A stretch of DNA of 64,000 nucleotides. Source: Datnioides undecimradiatus (Eukaryota; Chordata; Actinopteri; Lobotiformes; Datnioididae). The position numbers were made by a program, and so were the translations under genes. This document shows positions 32,111 to 43,700 of the stretch, piece after piece (positions within the stretch are counted from its first letter, which is position 1; every line of letters starts with the position of its first letter). Under the pieces are notes generated by a model. It was not told the origin of the DNA and ran no database searches. It saw nothing but the letters and a program-made list of their open reading frames with translations. The DNA lies in the NCBI GenBank assembly GCA_008933995.1, contig WARS01000033.1:9376287-9440286 (forward strand). Direction: 5' to 3'.

Positions 32111-35100
32111 TGCTGATCAGCAGGAAGGAAACCGGATTGGTCACCTTTCCTCAGCTGGAGTAAAACCTGGATATGCTGGATGGGTGTCGGATAACTCCGC
32201 TTGGGAACTGGGATCCAAGAAAAAGAAATCAAACAGAACTGTTTATACCTTGTGAGATGTGTTTATTTCTTTTGTGCCATAAAGAACTAATGGCTGCAAG
32301 ACTGTATAGAAGAGGACGCTCTTCTGCTGTTACTGGGTGAAGGTGGATTTAAAACCCAATGCTCCCACTTTTCACCCAGTTATGCCCCGTGTTTTACCTT
32401 GTTTCCAGCTGGTCCCTTTTCTTCCCTGCCTCCCTCTGCGCTGCCCCATGGATGTAAACATATCACTACAGCTACAGTGTCAAACAGTCTGATGCTGTTG
32501 ACCTGCGGTGGTGAGGAAGTTTAGAAAGGGGGATCCCGCTGAACGAGGAGTGGCAGAGAAAACTTGATTGACTCTGTGTATTGTTGTAACAACTGCAGTG
32601 CTTCAGGAGGGTGAATGCTTTGTTTACAGCAGTTAATTTTTTGTTTACCTCCAAATCTATTTACCCTTGTTCTGAAAACACGTCTGTTAGTCCTGCACAT
32701 CTTCCGTGAAGTCCACATGAATGGAGTGAAGCCAACTAGGATGTTTTGTTAGAACACTCCTCAACTTAAATTGAAATGATCTCATCTTATATCTTAGCAA
32801 ATCTGGTATAAATATGAATGAAATGAAATGAGTGATATTTATAGAGGCCTTACATCTGCAGTAGAAGTGTGTGTGTGTCCAAAAACAACTTTTCAGAGCT
32901 TTGGCTCTTTAGTGTTTACCAAAACATTACCACGACTTATGCTATGTGATAACCATGGCTGTTTTTACAGCTTCATACAGCACCACCGCTAAGCCCTGCT
33001 GCATATTTACCCTCATAGCTAATTGTGGTACTGCAATGAGAAAAATGCCTCAGAACACCAAAGGCATTGTCCCCTGAGACCGCCATTGTAAACAGGACAA
33101 CTAAACCTGCAAATAGTTAATTATTAATCTTTGTATAAAGAATTTTTAACCCATGGAAGTTTTATATTTGTAAAACTTTTCCAGAGCCCAGAAAAGCTAT
33201 TTTTATTTCCTTGACGTCATCCTAATATAAAGTTGTCTTAGTGAATAGGTGAGCAGGACCAGCAGAGGAAACACTAATCAGCATGTGCACTGGTCCTCAA
33301 ATGTGTAAGTAAACCAGGAGCCGGATGGCTTTAGTGAGCAATTTACATTCAAATGAATGGAGGCCACCCTACAGTTCCTTATCCTGTTCTTACATTACAT
33401 CCATAGTGACAGGACATACAACAACGCATGTCAGACGTTGCATAAGCTATGATTCTGTCAAAAGGAAAATAAGCTGATTTTAAGGTGACAGTTGCTAAAA
33501 TGCCTAGATCTCTAATTTAAATGCATGGCCTCAGTTGACTGAAAGAAAATTTTACAGTTACTTTTCTACATTCTAACTTTAAATTTTCTACTTTGTAATT
33601 TCAAATGCACAGTACACCTATGAAAATGACACTCAAATTTTCTTTCAGTCTTCACAGTGGGAGTTATTTGAATACGAGCACTGGAAGGTTTTTAGGACAA
33701 ACTTCAACAGAAAGATAGTCAAAGAGCAAAGTTCCCCATTGTTGTGTTGAGAAACTGCAGATTTCACAAACGCAGGAAAAACAAACGTTGGGAATGTTGT
33801 AATATGATACAAACATACTCAGTGTTCTCAGAATAGTATTTACGTCTATATTTAACTTCAAGATTCAAGTCACTAATTTATTGCCTTTTAAGTTGTGCTG
33901 CCAGGAGGACATGAGGAAATAAATGGACACAGTATCAGTTTCCTTCATGTTGCTGCTTTGGTGTGTTGATGTTCCATGTGTTGGTATTTTGATGCACCAT
34001 ATTTTTGATTGAGGGCTGTTTAAGACAGACCAGTGTGAAGTACGAATGTGTTCAGTTAAATTAAAAGCTTGTCAAAAGAATGTCCCTGACAGACCTTAAA
34101 TGTTAAATGTTTTTTCTGTTGTTTTGCTCTTGTGTATAATAATCTAAGCTTTTTATGCATTTGAGTGGAAAAAATGGCAAAATAATGGCAATATGTATAT
34201 AAAATTTCTAATTGTAAAGCGTCACAAATCTTAGCAGCAGTGCATCCACAAAACAGCATTTGTGGCATACTGATAACCTTTTTTTTGCCTTTGTTTTGGT
34301 ATTTCCAGCAGCTTTATTTTCTAGCACTCAGAGATAATTTTGCTGGTTTAAAACATCTCATCGCCATCTGGGCCCACCTTAGATAAAAAGAAATCTTGAA
34401 CCAAAAGCTAGGATGCCTCTAGAAGGTATGTTACCTTGAGCCAAACAAAATTACTTGGAACCAGCGAAACTATCACTATATGGAAGTGTGCGTATGTGTT
34501 TCACAGTCTAATCCTCTGTCCTGTGGTTATCGTGGTTCAGCCAATCACCTGTGCTTTATACTGCAAACCATTTTCAATATAACACCTGTTTGCCAGACTT
34601 CCTTCTAAGTTGTGAGCAGTTTCACAACCCAACACCAAGGACTTTCTAACCCTATGCTTGGTGTTGCATTTCACGGATGCTCTGACAAGTTGGGATTGAT
34701 AACCCTTAGCCAAAAGCACAGATGAGCTGTGCCTCTTGAAAACCATTTTATAAGACATTAAGAAACAAAGTTATATCACAGGTCATCTGCACTCCTTGCA
34801 AAGTATTTAAAGCATTAATTCAGATCCCTCAAATATTTTGAGCACATTTCATTTTGCCTGCTATTGGCAGGATCATTAATTATACTTTTTTTGTATGTAC
34901 TGTATGTTTGTGGGCGGTCAGGAAATGTCACAGCAAAAAAGTAAAAGAGGGATTGTTTCTAAGGCGACTTTTGTGCTGCAGGAAACTGAAGACATTGTCA
35001 CTACTGTCGAATTGTCTCATAACAGCAACTTTAGCGAAAAATTAAATGAACTTTTATTAACGTGTTATTCTTTAATGCGATGGGCTCCTTTTGACCCGTT

Positions 35101-35803
35101 CGATAAAGCCTTGAAACGTTGATATTAAAACAAGATGGGAAAATGATTTATAACTCACCTGTTGTTTTGGGGGTTTTTTTTAGAAGTAATCACCTTCTGA
35201 GCTGGACTTTTTCTCATCATTCCCACCTCATGCTGCTTCAAACAAATCCATCAAGTCCTTTCAAGTAATTAAAGATTAAAAACAGTGGAAAAATGAAAAT
35301 GTAGGAAAATTATGAGTAACAGGTTTTGGTGCGATGCGAAAACCTTGTTGATTGTCAGCACATCACTACACAAGCCAAAGGACTTCAACTCCTTGTCCAA
35401 CACTTAATGAAAGCAGGTGACGTGAGAATCAAAGACTGGTTAAGATGCTCTGTATCTCTGACCTTTCTCTGTGAATGTATTGCTACATGTTTACACTCAT
35501 TTTGACAGTCTGGCTTGAGACTCTTGATTCATTTTGTACTTGAGTTGAGCTGTCTTTTTAGGCTTTGTATAACTTAATTAAGCCTATGTACAGTGACATT
35601 GAAATCTCACCTGAGAGTGTCCGAGCCTGAGTTGTTTCTCTGGACTGTGCTTTATTGACACCTCCCTCCCCCTGCTGTTAGTTTTGTGGCACATTGTAGG
35701 GCAGAACAACTCACTACACCCTCCTCTTTCTCATGGCTGAATCCAAAAGGCATTGTACTGTCTGTGGCAACACTCTTGAAGGCTGTGAAACATAAAAAAT
35801 AAA
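32111..35803 (+). other. Probable rab24 3' UTR and downstream region
   Basis: No coding frame of note. Candidate polyadenylation signals on the plus strand are AATAAA at 33918-33923 and at 35798-35803; the latter is followed by a T/GT-rich tract. A 3.7-kb 3' UTR would be long for this gene, so an earlier end is possible. Confidence 0.45.
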
Positions 35804-38800
35804 GTTTACCACAGCATCTCTACTCCATGTTTCTGTTTGAGATTTACTCAAGTACAAGATTACAGACTACTTAAATACAAAATCAAGGTACTTTTCTTTT
35901 CAACTGGTAGGTCATTGAAGAAGATAATCAGGAGTCACGGTGCTGTTCATTAAAACCACGGCCTCAGAAGCAGCAGCATCTATTTCCCACACTAGAAGAA
36001 TTAATTTTTATAATAAACAATAGATAAAATCTATTTTTCATGAGAGGTTTTTCTGTGGCTTAAAGGCAGGAATAAGCTTTCTCACTGAGGCCTAACTGTA
36101 ATTAGTCTCAGATTTGTCTCAGTGTGGATGCTTTATTTCCCTAACATATCATTCCACTGTACAGAACATACAGGTGATAACAGATGTACTGTGGAGTGCT
36201 GGCGCTGTTGGAGAGGTCATAGGGTAACAGCACAGAGAAGAACTGTCCCACATGCTGCTTTTTGACCAGTGTAGATAAACTTAAATAACACCTACAAACG
36301 TAACTGAATGTGTGTTCTTCTACTGTTGCAACCAGCATTTTTTTCCATCTGCAGCCTGTTCAGGAAGTGCGTGCAACACTGCCACAGTTTCTGCTAAAAA
36401 CATCCTTCACTGAATTTTGCAGCATGTTGCGAAGGATTAAAGAAACAGCATAATAAAGTGACCATGTTTGCAGTCTTTCTGAAAAGCTGAAACATGTTTC
36501 TGGCTTTTTCAGTCCATATTCTGAGCTAAAAAGGCATTTTATTATCAACACTAACCAAGGTAAAACCAAGATTTTTTGGTTAGCAATCAGCTACCAATAA
36601 TAATAATTATTATCATAATGTTAATTAGTATTTAGCAAACTGATTACTCTTCATGAAAAACTGGAACATGTGTTTCTCAGATTTTCTGAGCATATTCTGG
36701 GCTAAATGTGTATTTCCATGTGTACTTGGCAGTAAAATGTGAACACCATCTCTTTTTGTTAGCATTTAGCATCAGTAAGGCTAAGCTGTTGAGCTGCTGT
36801 TGTTTTTGCTCCCTATTTTTAGTATTTATATGGTTACATAACTGCATTTGTGCTCACTAGAACTCCCAAAAATGTTCAATTGTGTGATTTACTGTATTTA
36901 AATACATTTATGTGAAATATTAAGATTTGAAAATGTCTAAATTAATCTAAGTACATACTTAGTAGCTTTAATTGTTCACCAATTCACCAATCTATGTTTT
37001 CTATGTAGTTTCTAAAAGAGTAAAGAATGAGGCCAGTACAGGGTATGTTTCATAACTTCTTTTTCTTATATATTTATATAGCCGTTGTTTTAACAGGTCA
37101 ATGGTTGAGATCTAACAGGTCATAATTACACTGGAATGAAACATTGCTTGTTGGGCAACTGTAAAAAGGCATTAGTAGGGACACTTGGCTCTCACAGGCG
37201 CCAAACCATTCCTTAAAAATATCTCCAAAGAAAAACACTCTAAGGCATTGGCAGATAACACACAGAAATATTAAGCTTGAAGACAGAGCGAAAAACACAT
37301 GTGGCAAGAACACATACTGCAAGTGCAAGCATCATGGCAGGAGTCCGTCGTTTCAAGAGTCTCTCAGCTAATCGAAGACTTTTGTTTCTCCTCGATGGTG
37401 AGTCGAGATGATGAGGGGAATGTGGACATAAAGCCCAGACTCTCCCTCGTCACCGTTTGTGCGTCACAGAACTGTATATAAATAATGACTACAGAGCACA
37501 GCATGAACACTGGAGCCAACTTAGTGCTATCTCTGCATTCAGACCACCACCGGCCACATGGACCGACTTTTATGTTTTGCAGTGCCCAGTGTTTTACGAC
37601 AAAGGATATTAGCTTCAGGAGTGTCAATCTGTGACAGCTGCAGTCCAACCTGTCTCCTTGTGTAGCTGCTTAATAAGACATGAGGCAGCTTAACTGTCCA
37701 ATGACAGGATACTTTCTTTGAGACGTTTCTGCCCTGACATGAAGACTATTCTCAGTCCAATGCTGAATCCAAGATCCTTTTTTTGGCATGAAATGGTCAA
37801 ATTTCGAGAACGTCTCTTCTGTTGGCAGTTTAATTCCTTTAGACTGCGTGATATTTCAGCAGTCGTAACCGATGACCATAATGCTGCAGTATCAGTTTTC
37901 TCAGGTCGGTTCCAGGCAGCCAATGACCTGCCACTTTCACATTTTCATAGTTAATCTGATTTTTGAAGCACTTGAAGCACCATCGAATGATCTGAGGCGT
38001 CAAGAAGAGCTGGAGAGTAAATGGAAGCAACTACTTCCTGTGTCCAGTAAAATCCTAGTATATTGAACTGTTTTTAAAAAACATAACCAAAAGTTCACTG
38101 ACCAAATTTCAGTCCAGTTAGTTGTGTTTCAGTTGAAGTTACGTTTTTGTTTGAAAGCAAAACTTAATCCCTTGTGAGGGCAGAGAACTGAGAGTGGTTT
38201 ATTCGTGAATAAATTCCTGTTTCTTTTGCAGTACTTTTGTCACCAAAGTCACCCTCAAACTGCCACAGAAACTATCACAAAATGTGGCCACACTTTGATT
38301 CAAGCAAGACCAATTGGAGGCCATTTATGCAAGCTGATGATGGAAGGGTTCATCCCACCTCGAAGCTCAGGAAGCTACAGTGCAGTCTTCTCTGACTCTG
38401 CGATGCTGCAGACACGACTGTCACCAACTACTGACATTATATGACACCTTAAATACCACTGAAAGAAATACCAAAACAAACCAGCAGGTGAAACTGGTCG
38501 AAATGTGAGAGGAAAAAAAATGATTTGAGTTCAACGTAGCAGTTCTTGTGTTTCTGATTTTCTTTGTCTAGATCTCTCATATGAAGGTGCAGTCAGCGCC
38601 AGTGTGTGCAAAGTCACTGTGTCAGCTGTCAACAGCAGCTGTGTACAAAAAGTGAAAATGGAGCAATTACTAGGACAAAACTAAATAAATACTAAATAAA
38701 TAATATCTGTCTGTGTAAATGTGGTTCTATACAATATTTATGGTGTGTATTTAGCCATTTATGAATGCAAGGATTTATTCATGTGTTGATTTAGTTTTGT

Positions 38801-38971
38801 CCTAAAGATTCTTCTGTACATCCAGCTGCTCATTGGATACAAACAGTGACAGGCTGGGCTACTTGTGTAATCTGATTGGTTAATCTTCATTTGCCTCCCC
38901 TTTGTGGTGACTGTGAGGGCTCGTTGCTCCTTCTCCAGGACCTGTTTCATTGTAAATAGTAATTCAATGTG
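35804..38971 (-). other. Probable nsd1 3' UTR and convergent spacer
   Basis: Downstream of the nsd1 stop on the minus strand. Minus-strand AATAAA signals (TTTATT) lie at 38774-38779, 38198-38203, 36132-36137 and 35651-35656. I see no other gene. The last candidate would make the nsd1 and rab24 transcripts overlap at their 3' ends. Confidence 0.45.
38671..38804. repeat. 16-bp perfect inverted repeat spaced by about 100 bp
   Basis: TAGGACAAAACTAAAT at 38671-38686 is the exact reverse complement of 38789-38804. It lies 170-300 bases after the nsd1 stop codon and spans the nearest AATAAA candidate, so the 3' UTR could form a long-loop hairpin. It might also be a small MITE. Confidence 0.85.
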
Positions 38972-40201
38972 TCACTCCTCTTCCTCCTCCTCCTCTTCCT
39001 CCTCTTCCTCCTCTTCTTCCTCCAGGTACTCCACCCCCACCTCCTCCATCACTGCCTCTTCATCCTCTTCGTGAGGATCTGATTTCTGTGTCCCAACCTC
39101 ACTCTCTTCCACAGACTCCTCCTCCACTTCTGCCAGCACCTCATCCTCCTCCTCTTCATCCCTCTCCTCCTCATATGAAGAGATAGGTGAGTAGTGCGGA
39201 AGATCAAACACCTGCGGGCTGCTTGGAGTGTCAGAGCTGCTAGGGGGAGGTGAGGCAGCAGGAGCAGCGACAGGAATGGTGATGGGTACTGGGATGGAAA
39301 AAGCAGGAAGTGACTCTGAAGTACACACGCGAGCGCTGGTGCTGATCCCCTGGACCCTCCTGGTTGTCGGGTTCACACTGGTGGTAGTGTTAGAAGCAGC
39401 AGAGGGGATGATGGCCATGCCCAGACCTGAGGTCAGGGCTCTGGTTTCAGGTGTGTACTCCCGGATCTCCCCTGGTTCGAGGGGTTCAGGACCACAGGGG
39501 TCGTGTTCACTGCAGCACAGCTTGCCGTCCAGCTTGGAGATGAAGAGCAGGCCGTCACGGTGCTGGCTGCAGTAAGAGCTGGGGCACATCTCACAGAAGG
39601 ATGCTGCATCCTTACCGCATATGTCACACTGGTGCCACGGACATTCCCAACGACCTACGACAAACACAGAGGTAAAAGAGTTGAGGAGTAGAAAAGCAAG
39701 TTAAGATTTAACGTCAAAAAAAAGCATTTTAGTTATACAGCCAAAGAGACGATCCTTATTTTTGAAATACAAATCAGGGCAGTATTGTTGGATATATTGT
39801 ACTTCAAGACAATTTTGTGCATTATAGTTCAATGGGCAGATGAGTTTTCGTCTCCCCCTTCCACCACCCCTTAACATCCAACAAGTTGGTGAAACCATAG
39901 CATGAAATGCTGACGTTACTATTAAACTCTGTTTTGTCGTGTTGGTTTTGAAGATTTAACAGAAAAGGCAGGTTAATGTGTTCATGCAGAGCCACTGACC
40001 TGCAGGCCTCTTGGTGAGGTTGAGACAGTCAGCGTGGTAAACTTTGGGACAGCCGGGTCTCTTACACGAAACCATCTGTCCTCCATCTCCACAGCTGAAA
40101 CATTCATCCTCTCGTTCTTTGGTCACCACCACTTTGTTTTTCCTCTTGCCGTGGCCCCTCCTCTTCAGCTTACGACCTTTGTCATCAGATGGAGGGTTGT
40201 T
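38972..40201 (-). other. nsd1: nsd1 last two exons: C5HCH PHD finger and poly-Glu tail
   Basis: The exon at 40000-40201 starts with a basic linker ([11 protein letters not shown]) and the finger [20 protein letters not shown], followed by VYHADCLNL. The last exon continues [26 protein letters not shown] and [18 protein letters not shown], almost identical to human NSD1. This module binds histone tails or partner zinc-finger proteins in the family. After it only about 185 residues remain (Ser/Pro/Thr-rich, then acidic), against several hundred in human. The final 16 codons are all Glu (GAG/GAA, plus-strand CTC/TTC run at 38975-39022). Confidence 0.93.
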
Positions 40202-40650
40202 CTGGTTCAGAGAAGAAACAGAGGCTTAATGAGGAATTAATGTGGTTTGAAAAGCACTTCATGTCTTGATCTTTCACCCAAACATTTTCCTTTTTCTTCG
40301 TCAGCAGCCAAACAAATCAGCACTTCAAAATAACTTGTACCTCAGGTGTTTAACGATAGACCAAAATGAGGAGTATTTGATTCATGTCACTCCCCTCACC
40401 TTTGGCCTGACTCCCAGGAAGCCGCTGCAGTTTGGTGCTCCACATTTACAGACTGTCTTCCCGTTTCCCAAACACTCCAAGTTGTAGTTGAAGGTAAGCT
40501 CAGTGCCTGAACACGTACACACAGACAAAGGGCACTGTGACTTTGGAAGATATACACAATTAAATCAAATCACACAGACTCCTGACGTGTTCTTTTAGCA
40601 CCAGATAGGGTTTGGATCAGGTCAGCATGCTTCATTAGGTGGCTGATACA

Positions 40651-40707
<57 letters not shown>

Positions 40708-40710
40708 CTG

Positions 40711-40765
<55 letters not shown>

Positions 40766-43700
40766 TATAATTATTTTATATAATATATAATTTTTTTTTT
40801 TTTAACAAAGGAAAAGGACTCCACATGCAATTATATTTATGTGGTGTTAATACAGAATCAAATGTTTTTGTGCTATTACTTAAAAACCTAAAATGATATG
40901 TAATGATAAACCAGGAACCAGAGGCCAACATTTTTAAGATTAATAGAAATTTATCAAAAAATAAACAATGAACTATCTCCACATAGGTTACCTGATTTTA
41001 AACCAATGTGGATTAAAATGTGGGATCAGGAAGCCTTCAGGGTTATCCCCTGTATTCAATATAAACTAGCTGATAGCATGCTAAGAGCACATGTGTCCAG
41101 TTTTCAAAATCTGGATGCTCACATATATCACAGATGAGGAATGAGGACAGGCTTGTTATTATCTTGTTATTATCATTGATCCTGTATACTTGGCTTTATA
41201 ACATGTAAGTAACTCTTGAGAAACCTGATAAATTTAATCCCATCAGTGTATAAAATGTAGAGCAGAGGAAGGACCATTTTGAAGTGTAAATGCATGTAAT
41301 TCTTTTGGAGGCGAATAATCATGTCTGTCAGCATCGAAAAAAAAATCCCTGTACACTCAGAGATTTATTTTCTTGGTCTTATTCCAGGGGGGACTTGCCT
41401 AAGAACATCTTATTGCCATGCCCTGGAAAATGTCTGTGGATCAATGAGTTTTCTTCTTGCACAGTGATTGACAAGTTTACAGATACATCAAATATGGGGG
41501 TTTGTTCCTCACATTTTTATAATCAAGATGGAATAACTTCTTAAATTTTATGTTGAGCAATTAAAAAAAACGAAACAAAGCAAACGCACCTGCAGGAACG
41601 TCAACAAGAGCAAACAGTCCCACCCGTGTGTCTCCGCTCACTGTCCACTTCTGTGTCTCACAGTTCGGCTGACAGCAGTGGTTCATGAAGCGAGCCTCGT
41701 TCCCCTTTGGCCCAGCATCGATGATTCGATCCTAACATACACACGCACACACACAGGCAGTTTTTTATTTGTTCCAGAGGCCTGCCTGAAAACTAAATAA
41801 ATACCAAATAACACAAAGTGTCTGCAGTCAGGGGGCCAAAGTGTTGGCACAATCTGCCTGAGGAAAATCAGCTCAGCTTTCTCTCTCTCTTTTAGTTTTT
41901 ATGTTGTTTTAAAAACTGATGATTTATGTTTTGCTGTCTTTGTTGAGCAGATGGATTTTGAAAAGTGCTCCATGTATAAAGATTATTATTACAACAAATC
42001 ATTTACATAAAGCTCTTAGAGAGTTTGGCATTTACCATTTTAAGTAATTTTGGGCATTTTGTAACTTCATTTTTAAACAGTAGAGAAACAGCAAGTGAAT
42101 GAAAAGTGAGATGGAACAAACTTCCCAAGCAGACTGGAGCCATTGGCTTTGCAATGTCTTGTTGACATCACAACACTTTAACCAGGTGCCTGAGCAATTT
42201 TGATACAGTTCTCTTAATCCAGTAAATCTGTTTAAATCAGGATCTGATTGAGATCCAAATTATATTTGACCTACGCAGATAGATTGGAAACCAGAACAAG
42301 ACCAGGTCCAAAAAACTTCTATTAGCTCCTCCTCTTCACTTCTGAAATCCTCTAAGTACAAAATTTGGTTTGGATTTCTTTTTTTTCCAGATTTATTTAA
42401 AAAGATGACATTTTCTTTAAATCCTGTTTTGAAAATCAAGAGACATTTAATTTTTCTAAGTTTTGCACTTGAGAGCCTAAACAGGTACACTCTGGCTCTG
42501 AGCTGTACCTTGTCCAGAGTCAGCATGTAGAAGTTGCAGATGTCGTTCTCCTGGGCATGTCTGATCCTGGCCCTGCACTCCTCTTCGTCAATCACCTCCC
42601 CGACATACTCACTCACAAACTGACCCTGAGATAAAAAAAACATTGATTATTTAGCTGAAGATGAAACACAACTTCTTATGGAAACTCTGCAGTGGTTAAT
42701 AAAGCACAGTAAAGTGTTCTAGTGCCAGTAGCAGCTGTGAGCAGCAGTGCTACAGTAGGGCCCGTATTACTAATCACTAGTATGATTACCTTCTTGATGT
42801 CATGAACGCAGCGGAGCCCCCAGCCTCGAGACAGTGTCCTGAAGATCTCCACCTGGCTGTACTGACGCTTGGTGAACGCCTGGTTGAGGCACCGTTCTCC
42901 GGCTGGGCAAACCTACAAGTCCAACAGGTCAACAGGTCAAATGTTACAAAGTAGCAAAAAAAAATTCAGTCAGAAAACATGAAACACCTAGCTGTATCAA
43001 AACACACTGTGCTCTTTGTATTACAAGAGCAAAGAAAGCAGTTTAAGATAATATAAACACAAAAATAAAAACCAAAAATATAAACACATTTTTAAAATGT
43101 CTAAAAAACATTTTGTGAATGTGATAGAGGGATGTCTGTACCTGTGGGTGACATTCATATAGCAGCATGCGGTTGATGCACTCTGAGTCCATCCCACATG
43201 GACTTTCGTCTGTTGCCTTACAGTTACAGCGTGGAATCTCTGACAGGTCGGCTGTATAAATCTGAACCTTTCCTATTGGTCGATTCACCTGAATGAGTAA
43301 GAGAGACAAAAGGCAACATGAACTTTGCGTCAAGACAAGACAACTTTGAGTCCTCAAGTCCTTTCCAAAATACTTCTTCAGTGTGATCAGATGCTCACAA
43401 GGAAGACTTCTGAAGAGTTTATTTGTTAATGTGTTACAAATATACTCTTGTAACAAATATCTTTAAATGTACTAAAGCTGTCAGAGCTTAGTAATCTTTA
43501 GCATGAAATTTTAAAACTTTATTAGTGAACTAATGCTCAGTACCAGTACCATGAATAATAATTGCTAAATAAATATACTGTAAATTCTCTAATGTATATT
43601 CGTTTATGGTTCACGGGGAACAGGCTTATATTAGAGATAGGCCTTTATTCCAAATTTGCGCTATAAATGCAAATTCCCCCAATCCGCCAACAAAATCAGA

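Noticed and set aside
39228-39575. 115-codon plus-strand ORF
   Set aside because: Antisense to the last nsd1 exon, whose own frame is clearly the real one.
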